Shown here piece by piece: positions 41,719 through 49,433 of a DNA stretch of 64,000 nucleotides. A program made the position numbers and the translations under genes. Below the pieces are notes generated by a model, which did not search any database, was not told the origin of the DNA, and saw only the letters and a list, made by a program, of their open reading frames with translations. The stretch comes from Rhodocyclus purpureus (GTDB lineage: Bacteria; Pseudomonadota; Gammaproteobacteria; Burkholderiales; Rhodocyclaceae), in assembly GCF_016653115.1 (NCBI RefSeq), contig NZ_NHRX01000048.1:14750-78749 (forward strand). The letters run 5' to 3'. Numbering within the stretch: position 1 is the first letter of the stretch; each line of letters starts with the position of its first letter.

Positions 41719-42510
41719 ATGCCGCTCACTCCAAATCAGCTCGCCGACTACCTGGCCTTCGCGGAAGAACTGGCCGACGCCTCGGCCGATGTCATCCGCC
41801 CCTATTTCCGATCGCAGCTCGATGTCACCGACAAAGGCGGCCAGGTCTTCGACCCCGTCACCGTCGCCGACAAGGCAGGCGAGCAGGTCATGCGCGCATT
41901 GATCCGGGAACGCCACCCGACGCACGGCATCCTCGGCGAAGAAGACGGCGCGCTGACCGGCAGCAGTCCGCTCACCTGGGTGCTCGATCCCATCGACGGC
42001 ACACGCGCTTTCATCACCGGACTTCCCTTGTGGGGAACGCTCATCGCCCTCAACGACGGACATCGGCCGGTGCTCGGCGTCATGAACCAGCCCTTCACCG
42101 GCGAGCGCTACATCGGCACCGGCGCCGGCGCCTGGTGCAACGGCGCACGGCTGCGCACGCGCTCCTGCGCCAGCCTGTCCTCGGCGGTCCTGATGGCCAC
42201 GACGCCCGACATGTTCCAGACACCCGAGCAGCGTGCAGCCTTCGCTGCGCTCGCGAGCCGCGCCCGGCTGACGCGGTACGGCGGCGACTGCTACGCCTAC
42301 TGCATGCTCGCCTCCGGGTTCGTCGATGCCATCGTCGAGGCCAGTCTTCAGCCTTACGACATTCAGGCACTGATCCCCATCATCGAGGGAGCGGGAGGCG
42401 TCGTGACTGCATGGGACGGCAGTTCCGCCCAAAACGGCGGTGCCGTCGTTGCCTGCGGCGATCGACGCCTGCATGCACAACTCGTCGAGCAGCTCCGTCA
42501 CGCCACATGA
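41719..42510 (+). CDS. hisN: Histidinol-phosphatase, inositol monophosphatase family
   Basis: 263 residues from the ATG at 41719, with GAGGA upstream. The metal-binding motifs of the IMPase family are present: GILGEEDG, WVLDPIDGTRAFITGLPLWGTLIAL and the late SLQPYDIQALIPIIEGAGG. RAFITG after DPIDGT is typical of the HisN subgroup. It removes phosphate from histidinol phosphate in histidine synthesis, though related sugar or nucleotide phosphatases cannot be excluded. It stands alone, divergent from the dioxygenase. Confidence 0.9.
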   Translation: MPLTPNQLADYLAFAEELADASADVIRPYFRSQLDVTDKGGQVFDPVTVADKAGEQVMRALIRERHPTHGILGEEDGALTGSSPLTWVLDPIDGTRAFITGLPLWGTLIALNDGHRPVLGVMNQPFTGERYIGTGAGAWCNGARLRTRSCASLSSAVLMATTPDMFQTPEQRAAFAALASRARLTRYGGDCYAYCMLASGFVDAIVEASLQPYDIQALIPIIEGAGGVVTAWDGSSAQNGGAVVACGDRRLHAQLVEQLRHAT

Positions 42511-42715
42511 CAGCGAGCGACAGCTTCACCCCGATGCTGGCGGCCCCGTCCTGATTCGTCGTCCTGTCGTCGCGCAGAGCAGCGACAGGGAACGGTCGTA
42601 GTGCGGCGCCACCGGCGGCTGCTCGCGAAGACGGCAATTGTTGGTGAAAGCCGTTCGCAGGAAATGGTCCCCGGCGACCAGGATCGCGATAGAATGAAGC
42701 CTCAGGAGGAGCAAC
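42511..42715. other. Intergenic sequence; no gene seen
   Basis: About 205 bp between hisN and the toxin-antitoxin-like pair. It contains no convincing frame; GATAGAAT near its end could be a -10 region for the pair. Confidence 0.5.
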
Positions 42716-42934
42716 ATGCCGAACGTTGCAAAACGCCCCGCGAATACCGCTGTGAAACCCGTATCGCAGCTGCGTGGGAGGCTTGTGCGCGTCATGACGC
42801 CTGAGGAGCGCGCCGCTGACATGAAGGACTTCGGCAAGGAAATCCGCAAGAGCAAGGAGAAGGCCAGGGACTTCCTGCAGCGTGCAGGCATTCTCGACGA
42901 AACCGGCGCGCTGGCCGAACCCTACCGTTCCTGA
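42716..42934 (+). CDS. Small basic protein, putative antitoxin
   Basis: 72 residues with a very strong ribosome binding site (CAGGAGGAG). The body (RVMTPEERAADMKDFGKEIRKSK then EKARDFLQRAGILDETG) is charged and probably helical. Its last base is shared with the ATG of the next gene (TGATG), so translation is coupled. A small first gene followed by a larger second one is standard antitoxin-toxin order. I do not recognise the family. Confidence 0.75.
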   Translation: MPNVAKRPANTAVKPVSQLRGRLVRVMTPEERAADMKDFGKEIRKSKEKARDFLQRAGILDETGALAEPYRS

Positions 42935-43533
42935 TGGCTGGCGATTGGTCGGCCTATGAGTACCAGCCCAGCTTCGTGCTGGGCTTTCATGGCTGCGACA
43001 GGGCAGTTGGCGAAGCCATCCTGCGCGGCGCCGAAGCCCATCTGAAGAAGTCCGAGAAGAAGTACGACTGGCTTGGCCACGGGATCTACTTCTGGGAGGG
43101 CAACCCCAGCCGGGCAATGCAATGGGCGCTCCAGCGTCAACGCGAAGGAAAGATCGACGAACCGTTCGTACTGGGCGCCATTATCGACCTGAGGCATTGC
43201 CTCGATCTGTTCGACCACGATGGTTTGGTGCAGGTCAGGGAAGCTCACGCTGAATTGAAGCGCACGATGAAGCTGGTCGGGCAGCAACTACCCCGCAACG
43301 TCGGCAGCACCCCGGACAAGGCGGGACGGGCACTGGACTGCGCAGTGATGAACTTCCTTCATCTGTACCGGGAAGACCGCGGGGAAGAAGAATACGATTC
43401 GATCCGCGGCCCCTTTCTCGAAGGCAAGCCCCTATACCCGCACGCTGGCTTCCGCAGCGAAAACCACATCCAGCTTTGCGTGCGCAAGACCGTGTGCATC
43501 AAGGGCTACTTCAGACCTATCCCGATCGAGTAG
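42934..43533 (+). CDS. Putative toxin with ADP-ribosyltransferase-like motifs
   Basis: 199 residues. VLGFHGCDRAVGEAIL (His19) followed by KKYDWLGHGIYFWEGNPSRAMQWA (Gly-Ile-Tyr-Phe at ~50-53) recalls the PARP/ART fold, where a His strand is followed by a D-x-G-x-G-I-Y-F strand that binds NAD. A C-terminal catalytic Glu candidate is in GEEEYDS or SENH but cannot be assigned. No secretion signal, so it would act inside the cell. Coupled to the small upstream gene. The toxin and ART calls are inference from motif resemblance and gene layout. Confidence 0.65.
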   Translation: MAGDWSAYEYQPSFVLGFHGCDRAVGEAILRGAEAHLKKSEKKYDWLGHGIYFWEGNPSRAMQWALQRQREGKIDEPFVLGAIIDLRHCLDLFDHDGLVQVREAHAELKRTMKLVGQQLPRNVGSTPDKAGRALDCAVMNFLHLYREDRGEEEYDSIRGPFLEGKPLYPHAGFRSENHIQLCVRKTVCIKGYFRPIPIE

Positions 43534-43539
43534 AAAGCG

Positions 43540-43692
43540 TCACGCTTGCGCGCGAGCAATGTCATTCAGCGCGGCGCGCACGACGCTCCCATCCCCCGGA
43601 TCTTCCTCAAGACAGGCATCCAGATACATCGCCATGTCTTCCTCGGATTTGAGCTGATCGACGGGATCCCAACGGGAAAACTGTTCGCTCAT
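43540..43692 (-). pseudogene. Truncated addiction-module antidote protein (HigA-like N-terminus)
   Basis: 50 residues from the ATG at 43692, with AAGGAG upstream. SRWDPVDQLKSEEDMAMYL and AALNDIARAQ match the first half of the ~100-residue antidote family, which normally continues into a helix-turn-helix (IARAKGM...). Here the frame ends right after that point, 7 bp from the stop of the convergent ART-like gene. The DNA-binding half is missing, so it was probably cut when the neighbouring module inserted. Confidence 0.75.
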
Positions 43693-43869
43693 GGTTTCCA
43701 CTCCTTCGCCAATGCGACGAATGTAGCCCATGGATTACACAGAGGCAAAAAGTCTGGCTGGGATGTCATCGCGACTCGGCCCCTGCGCACTCGCTTGGTC
43801 CTGGGGCCATGCCGTGGGCGACTACCTCCTGCGGGCAGTCGCCCGGCGCCTGAGCAGGCGCGTGCAGCG

Positions 43870-44781
43870 CTACAGGTGGAAATCGCCCGCGGCTTCCGGT
43901 TGGTAAAGGACTTTCCCGATCCGGATGTGGCAGGTTCGGTTCGGAATCCGCCAGTTGAAGGCATCGCCCTCCTTGTAGCCCAGGATGGCCGTGCCGATGC
44001 CGGAGCAGATCGACAGTTTCCCGGCGCGATCGTCCGCGACCTCCGGGTAAACCAGCGTCACTTCCACCTCCTCGTCGTCCACCTGCAGCAGGGCCCGGGA
44101 GTTCATCGTGACGACATCCTCCGCCACTTTCCTCGGATCGACGACGATGGCGCGCTCGATCTCGTGCTCGAGCTCGAAAACATCCGGGCCCAGTTCGAGG
44201 TCGAGCAGATTCCTGAGTCGTGCCTTGTCGATCTCGGTGATGTGGATGTCGGCGGTGTGAAGCGCAGGGCGTTCGCGCAAGAGCCGGAGATAGCGCGCCG
44301 AACTCATGGCCAGGGACTTCATCGCCAGCGTTTCGCTTTCCAGCAAGAAGCCGCCATGCAGGAAAGCGTTCAGCGATCGCACGTTGTCCGCCTGGATTTT
44401 CGCGATGAGCTTCTCGGCCCGCATCTCGAAGAACGCGAACTTCATGCCTTCGCGGATGGCGCTGGCGCCGAGCTTGCGGCCCCAGTTTTCGCGGTCGCCG
44501 ATGACCAGGACCATTTCGCAGTCCGGGCCCGTCTTGGCGAGACGCACGAAGCCCACCGGCACGTCATGCTGGTCATAGGCCATGAAGAAGCGGCCGCCCT
44601 GGTTGAAAAGATGAGTCAGGATCGGCAACTGGACCCGACCGACCACCTGCTCGATCAGGCGGGAGACATGGCGCGAATCGCTCAGGTAGCGGGTGACCTC
44701 TTCGTCCTCCAGCCAGTCCATCAGCGTCAGCGCGTTTGCCCGAGTGATCTCGGGACACAGGGAAATGAAAGGCGTGTTCAT
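43870..44781 (-). CDS. GNAT acetyltransferase fused to a Rnk/GreA-type C-terminal domain
   Basis: 303 residues from the ATG at 44781. The first ~150 residues are a GNAT domain (DEEVTRYLSDSR, VPVGFVRLAKTG, MVLVIGDRENWGRKLGASAI, NVRSLNAFLHGGF). The last ~130 match the regulator-of-nucleoside-diphosphate-kinase family: ALHTADIHITEIDKARLRNLL, then the GreA/GreB C-terminal fold with VTMNSRALLQVDDEEVEVTLVYP, IGTAILGYKEGDAFNW and YQPEAAGDF. Rnk-like proteins bind RNA polymerase's secondary channel; here the enzyme part may modify a partner or be regulatory. The substrate is unknown. Confidence 0.85.
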   Translation of the reverse strand: MNTPFISLCPEITRANALTLMDWLEDEEVTRYLSDSRHVSRLIEQVVGRVQLPILTHLFNQGGRFFMAYDQHDVPVGFVRLAKTGPDCEMVLVIGDRENWGRKLGASAIREGMKFAFFEMRAEKLIAKIQADNVRSLNAFLHGGFLLESETLAMKSLAMSSARYLRLLRERPALHTADIHITEIDKARLRNLLDLELGPDVFELEHEIERAIVVDPRKVAEDVVTMNSRALLQVDDEEVEVTLVYPEVADDRAGKLSICSGIGTAILGYKEGDAFNWRIPNRTCHIRIGKVLYQPEAAGDFHL

Positions 44782-45470
44782 CTCGACCTCACTTCGGGAC
44801 GATCTGAACGGAATGCACCGATTGCTGCGGCAACGCGCCGTACCGGGCAGCATGCGCAGGGTGCTTGAGGGCGGAGGCTGCCGGTGGCGGCCAGATGCTG
44901 TGGTTATGGATGTTCATGAAAATCCTGATGGCAAGTGTTGTCCCGCACCGGAGGGTGCGAGAAAGGGATCAGGCGGCGGCCGCTGGCAATCGCCACAGGA
45001 TCGGGCGAATGGACACGGCGTGCAGCACGCGCACGACGAAGATGTGAAGCAGGGGAAATGGGGCGAGCTCTGAAAGCGCGGCACCGTCAGCGATCCGCTG
45101 CTGTCTCACTGCTGTTGAGCCCGGCGATGGTCTTGTCGCGCTAGGAGGGGAAAGCGTATCGCCGGGCCCAGGAATCTGCGGCAGTCGGGCAGACTCTCGG
45201 GAGTTCCGGGTGAAGCGACGCTGCACCACCCATCTTCGCAGCCGCACAGGGCGCGAATGCAATCGGGGCGGAGAGCGGGACCAAAGCCATGGGCGGACTA
45301 TAGTTGGTCGCCAGAAAGAATGTCAAACCGACCCGCCGGGCCTGCGGACGAAGCCTCTGCGGGGTGCGCGACGAACCTCATCGCAGACGATCATGCCCTT
45401 GCCGTCCGAGTGGTTCCCGTTAGATGTCCGCAAGGCCGAGGTGCAAAAGTGGAGCGTCCGGCAGCTGCCG
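44782..45470. other. About 690 bp with no convincing gene
   Basis: No frame here has both a ribosome binding site and a protein-like sequence. GTGCAGCACGCGCACGACGA read in reverse gives a short FVVRVLHAVS-like stretch reminiscent of a toxin end, too short to call. The stretch reads as accessory filler between the GNAT/Rnk gene and the RIT element. Confidence 0.5.
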
Positions 45471-45499
45471 ACCCCTATGCGCATGTCGCAACTATGCGG
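45471..45499 (+). repeat. Left terminal inverted repeat of the RIT element
   Basis: ACCCCTATGCGCATGTCGCA then ACTATGCGG; the outer 13 bases and the CAACTATGC block match the right end. Confidence 0.85.
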
Positions 45500-45598
45500 A
45501 TGTTGGATGAGTAGGGGCTGGTTGATTCAGTGCCAGCGTGGCATCAGGTCCAGTTGCCCAACGCGGAGCTGGACATAGTTTCTGCCGTTTTGTGCAGT

Positions 45599-45623
45599 GG
45601 TGGTCCTACATGAGGAGACCACC
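45599..45623 (+). promoter_or_regulatory. Hairpin enclosing the ritA ribosome binding site
   Basis: GGTGGTC (45599-45605) pairs with GACCACC (45617-45623). The loop carries GAGGA and the hairpin ends at the base before the ATG at 45624, so translation start of the element could be masked by folding. Confidence 0.6.
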
Positions 45624-46877
45624 ATGGGAAACACACGTTCATCCGAACACGACGGCATTGACTGGCTCGCCAAAGGGCCGCTCGCCCCGCACCTCGATGA
45701 GTACATGCTGTATCTCGCAAACCGCGACTACGCAGCGAACACCTTCTCCAACTATCTCGGCGTTGTTAGCCATTTTTCGCAGTGGATGCACAGTCGTCGG
45801 CTACGCGTGCAAAGCATCGACGAAGCATTGGTAGCAAAGTTTCTTGATAAGCATCCGGCGCGTTGCCACTGCACTGGCCCGGTGCAGCGAGATCGTCGTA
45901 CGCTGAGCGCCGCTCTGGGGCATCTCTTGGCTGTGTTGCGTGCTCAGGGTGCCGTTGCTCCAGTACCGCTGAGTTCGAAGCCCGTGGACGAGGAACTCCG
46001 CCGCTACGATAAGTACATGGACCATGTGCGGGGCTTGGCACCCAAGACCCGAGAAATAGCCTTACGGATCGTAAGACGGCTGCTGATCTCCCGCTTCGGC
46101 GACGCAGCCATCGACATTGCCGCAATCGAGCCTGACCAAGTTCGCGACTTCTTCGCGCAACAGGCCAAGCTCTACAGCAAACCGGCAAGTGCGGGCACGG
46201 TGATTGCATCGCTACGTGGGTACTTCCGCTACCGCGTTTCCCTGGGCGACGCGGTGCAGGGGCTGATCGGCGTACTGTCCTACCCTGCCAACTGGCAGTT
46301 GTCCTCACTTCCCAAGACGCTCACGCCCGAGGAAGTCGAGCAACTGGTCAACTCGCTCGGGAAGCCGGGCCGATCACTGCGACGCACCGACGCCATCGTG
46401 CGTTGCGCCTTGGATCTGGGACTGCGTAGCGGCGAGATCGCCCGGATCAGCCTGGACGACATCGACTGGCGCGCTGGCACGATTACGCTGCGGCACACCA
46501 AGGGCCGCCGTGAAGATGTCCTGCCGCTGCCAGCGACCACCGGCGCGGCCATCGCGGCTTACTTGGAAGAGGAACGCCCCAAGACGCGCAATCGAGCGGT
46601 CTTCGTGCGCCACCACACGCCGCGCGGCGAGCCTGTTGGACCGGACCTCGTGCGCAAGGCGATTCGCCAAGCTTTCGCTCGTGCCGGGTTGCCCTACACC
46701 CGCTCGCACCTTCTGCGCCACACCATGGCCAATCGATTGCTGGCTGGCGGCGCTTCCCTCAAGGAGGTGGCCGACGTGCTGCGCCACCGCTCCCTCAACA
46801 CCTCGATGATTTACGCCAAGCTCGACAGCCGCAACCTCACCGAGGTCGCCCTGGCGTGGCCGGGGAGCGCAGCATGA
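45624..46877 (+). CDS. RIT tyrosine recombinase, first gene (RitA)
   Basis: 417 residues from the ATG at 45624. The N-terminal SAM-like DNA-binding domain covers ~25-115 (DEYMLYLANRDYAANTFSNYL), with an extra central core-binding region ~135-230. The catalytic domain has the family residues: Arg in CALDLGLRSGEIARI, H-x-x-R in SHLLRHTMAN, His in VLRHRS and the nucleophilic Tyr in TSMIYAKLD. It should cut and join DNA through a 3'-phosphotyrosine. Its stop overlaps the next start by 4 nt. Confidence 0.93.
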   Translation: MGNTRSSEHDGIDWLAKGPLAPHLDEYMLYLANRDYAANTFSNYLGVVSHFSQWMHSRRLRVQSIDEALVAKFLDKHPARCHCTGPVQRDRRTLSAALGHLLAVLRAQGAVAPVPLSSKPVDEELRRYDKYMDHVRGLAPKTREIALRIVRRLLISRFGDAAIDIAAIEPDQVRDFFAQQAKLYSKPASAGTVIASLRGYFRYRVSLGDAVQGLIGVLSYPANWQLSSLPKTLTPEEVEQLVNSLGKPGRSLRRTDAIVRCALDLGLRSGEIARISLDDIDWRAGTITLRHTKGRREDVLPLPATTGAAIAAYLEEERPKTRNRAVFVRHHTPRGEPVGPDLVRKAIRQAFARAGLPYTRSHLLRHTMANRLLAGGASLKEVADVLRHRSLNTSMIYAKLDSRNLTEVALAWPGSAA

Positions 46878-47851
46878 GCCCGGAGACCACTCTGCAAGCG
46901 CTGGTCGAGCGCTATCTGGATGAACGCCACCAACTGGGATTCTCCGTACGCACCCAAGCTTATGCTCTGCGCAGCTTCGCCCACCATGTCCAGGCCGTCG
47001 GCCACTATGGTCCGATTACACTGGATATCATGGCTAGCTGGGCGCGCTGCGACAGCCATGCAAGCAGCGATCCGCACACCTGGGCACGTCGGCTCAAGCT
47101 GTTGCGCTCATTCACGCATTGGCTTGTCCAGTTCGAGCCGGCAACCGAGGTTCCCGGCGATGCCATCTTCGGTCGTCTACCCGAGAGGCAGGCACCACAT
47201 ATTTACAGTGAGAAGGAAATCATCGACCTGCTGGCCGCCGCGCGGCAACTTGGACCGTCGCCTGGTCTGCGCGGCATCATCTACGAGACGCTGTTCGGCC
47301 TGCTTGCTAGCACCGGGATGCGTATCTCCGAGGCGCTGGCACTCACCAACGCCGATGTCGACCTCAAGCGCGGCATGCTCACCATTCGCCTGACCAAGTT
47401 CGGTAAGTCGCGTCAGATTCCCCTACACCCCAGCACAGTGGAAGCCCTGCGCCTCTATCGAGGAAGGTGCGATATGGCCTGCGTATCCGCACAGGACGAG
47501 GCCCCTTTCTTCGTCGGCACGCGAGGTCGTCGACGGGGAATGCCCCTGGGCGACCGGCAAGTGCATCGCGTCTTCATCGAGTTGCGAGAACGGTTGGGCT
47601 GGCGCAACCGGGGTGCTCACCATGCCCCGCGCATCCATGACCTGAGGCATACCTTCGTCGTACGCCGCATCCTGCTGTGGCAAGCGCAGGGAGTGGACAT
47701 CGATCAAGCGATGCTATCGCTGTCCACCTACGTCGGACATGCGATGGTGACCAACACTTACTGGTACCTCTCGGCGGTACCCGAGTTGATGGCGCTGGCC
47801 GCAGGGCGATTCGAAACGTTCATGTCGCTACAGGAGGTGCATCATGCGTAA
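46874..47851 (+). CDS. RIT tyrosine recombinase, second gene (RitB)
   Basis: 325 residues. N-terminal binding domain ~5-90 (ALVERYLDERHQLGFSVRTQA), catalytic domain with Arg in LLASTGMRISEALAL, Lys in RLTKFGKSRQIPLHP, H-x-x-R in IHDLRHTFVV, His in YVGHAMVTNTYWYL and Tyr in TYWYLSAV. It ends 8 nt into the next gene, so it is translationally coupled. Conserved order in the trio suggests the three act together. Confidence 0.93.
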   Translation: MSPETTLQALVERYLDERHQLGFSVRTQAYALRSFAHHVQAVGHYGPITLDIMASWARCDSHASSDPHTWARRLKLLRSFTHWLVQFEPATEVPGDAIFGRLPERQAPHIYSEKEIIDLLAAARQLGPSPGLRGIIYETLFGLLASTGMRISEALALTNADVDLKRGMLTIRLTKFGKSRQIPLHPSTVEALRLYRGRCDMACVSAQDEAPFFVGTRGRRRGMPLGDRQVHRVFIELRERLGWRNRGAHHAPRIHDLRHTFVVRRILLWQAQGVDIDQAMLSLSTYVGHAMVTNTYWYLSAVPELMALAAGRFETFMSLQEVHHA

Positions 47852-48857
47852 TGCCATCGCACCCAATCCGCCGTCGTTTGCCGCACTGGTGCAACAGTTC
47901 TTCACCGAGCATCTGGTCACGCAACGAGCGGTCAGCCCGCGCACGGTGGCCTGCTACCGCGACGCCTTGATGTTGTTCCTGGATTTCGCCAGCCACAAGC
48001 TGGGCAAGACGCCGACCAGCCTCCAATTGATCGACATTCGGCCCGAACTGATCCTGGTGTTCCTGGATTACCTTGAGCAAGAGCGCCATAACGGAGTTCG
48101 CAGCCGGAACCTGAGACTGACTGCGCTGCGTGCGTTCCTGAAGTTCGCCGGCCGGCGCGACATAACTTCGCTGCATGTGGTCGAGCAGGCATTGGGCGTG
48201 CCGATGAAACGCTTCGAGCGGCCCATGTTGGGCTACCTCACGCGGGGGGAGATGGTCGCGGTGCTGGGACAACCTGGAGAAAGCTGGTCCTCGCAGCGAG
48301 ATCATCTACTGTTGGCCATGCTCTACAACACCGGCGCGCGGGTCTCCGAGATCATCAGCGTGCGCGTGGTCGACGTCGTCCTTGACGGCGCCGCCTGCGT
48401 CCATCTGCAAGGTAAGGGGCGCAAGCTGCGCTCGGTGCCGCTGTGGGCCCGTACTGTCGTGGAGATTCGCGCTTGGCTGCGGCTGAACCCGGCGCTTCGC
48501 GGCGAGGCTGCCCTGCTGCCTAACCGTGATGGTCGAGCGATGTCCCGATCCAACGTTGCTCAGCGTCTGAATCTCGCTGTCGCTCGTGCGGCTGTTCAAG
48601 AACCCAGCCTCCTCAAAAAGCGGGTTTCGCCGCACGTTCTGCGCCACACCACAGCGATGCACCTGTTGCAGTCGGGCGTCCCCTTCAACGTGATCGCGCT
48701 CTGGCTCGGGCACGAGAGCACAACGACGACCCATCGCTACGTCGAGGCCGACCTCGCAATGAAGGAGAAGGCGCTCGCGCGGCTGGAAGCGCCCGACACA
48801 CAGCTACCTCGATATCAGGCGCCGGATTCACTCATGCGTTTCCTGAAGACGCTCTAA
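47844..48857 (+). CDS. RIT tyrosine recombinase, third gene (RitC)
   Basis: 337 residues, with CAGGAGGTGC just upstream of the ATG. The binding domain has FFTEHLVTQRAVSPRTVACYRD; the catalytic domain has Arg in LYNTGARVSEIISV, Lys in HLQGKGRKLRSVPLW, H-x-x-R in SPHVLRHTTAMH, His in WLGHESTTTTHRYVEAD and Tyr in HRYVEAD. It completes the trio. Confidence 0.93.
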   Translation: MRNAIAPNPPSFAALVQQFFTEHLVTQRAVSPRTVACYRDALMLFLDFASHKLGKTPTSLQLIDIRPELILVFLDYLEQERHNGVRSRNLRLTALRAFLKFAGRRDITSLHVVEQALGVPMKRFERPMLGYLTRGEMVAVLGQPGESWSSQRDHLLLAMLYNTGARVSEIISVRVVDVVLDGAACVHLQGKGRKLRSVPLWARTVVEIRAWLRLNPALRGEAALLPNRDGRAMSRSNVAQRLNLAVARAAVQEPSLLKKRVSPHVLRHTTAMHLLQSGVPFNVIALWLGHESTTTTHRYVEADLAMKEKALARLEAPDTQLPRYQAPDSLMRFLKTL

Positions 48858-48916
48858 CTATGCGCAGCAACGCCGGCCTGAACAGCGGCCGGCGCTGTCA
48901 TTCTCAGGGTATGTGA

Positions 48917-48943
48917 GCATAGTTGGGGGGTGCGCATAGGGGT
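48917..48943 (-). repeat. Right terminal inverted repeat of the RIT element
   Basis: GCATAGTTGGGGGGTGCGCA followed by TAGGGGT, the inverse of the left end. Confidence 0.85.
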
Positions 48944-48972
48944 CGCTATGCAAATCTCTCCATAGCGACCCG
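48941..48972. terminator. Perfect hairpin flanking the RIT right end
   Basis: GGGTCGCTATG and CATAGCGACCC (11-bp arms, ~9-nt loop) sit directly against the element's end. It may be a terminator or part of the target site. Confidence 0.5.
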
Positions 48973-49433
48973 TTGCTGTCATTGGTTGCTTCGATGCTCC
49001 AACGGCAAGTAACCGAGCGGAGCGGTCGTACCGCTGGCTTGGCCACGGGCAGCAAGTCGGCCATTACGGACATACAGCTGCTGCCGAATGAGTGGCCGGT
49101 ATTTGCCGGTCAGCAGTCCTTGGAGCCAGCTCGGCGACTAAAGTCTGCTTTCATCTGCCGTGTAGGACGTTACCCGACCCGTTGCGGCCTCTCGGACTAC
49201 TCGCCCCGGAGCCCCCTGTGCAGCGGTCGCTGTCGTCCGGCATATGTGGCACTGGTTCCTGAATCGCTAAGGAGAGGCGGCAGGCAAGTGCGGCCGTGAG
49301 CGGCCCCTCGCTTTCTGCTTGCCTACCCAGAGATTTCGGAATCTGTGTCAGATGGCGGCACCGGTCAATCAACATTCCCCGCAGATAATTAAATATGAGT
49401 ATCATGCTGAAAACATGACGATGGGGGCAGGTA
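48973..49433. other. About 460 bp between the RIT element and the helicase gene; no gene seen
   Basis: No convincing frame. The last ~60 bp (GATAATTAAATATGAGTATC) are AT-rich against a GC-rich background and likely hold the promoter of the helicase gene. Confidence 0.55.

Larger units (their letters stand above)
45471..48943 (+). mobile_element. Recombinase-in-trio (RIT) element, complete with terminal inverted repeats
   Basis: Three overlapping tyrosine recombinase genes lie between matching ends. Left end ACCCCTATGCGCA plus five bases then CAACTATGC (45471-45497); the right end, complement of 48917-48943, reads ACCCCTATGCGCA, five bases, CAACTATGC. Total 3473 bp. This is the layout of RIT elements known from Cupriavidus and other bacteria. 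No target duplication is obvious in the flanks. All three genes and both ends look intact, so it may be active. Confidence 0.92.

Noticed and set aside
44969-45262. RelE/ParE-like toxin on the minus strand
   Set aside because: Only a short FVVRVLHAVS stretch looks similar; the rest is not protein-like.
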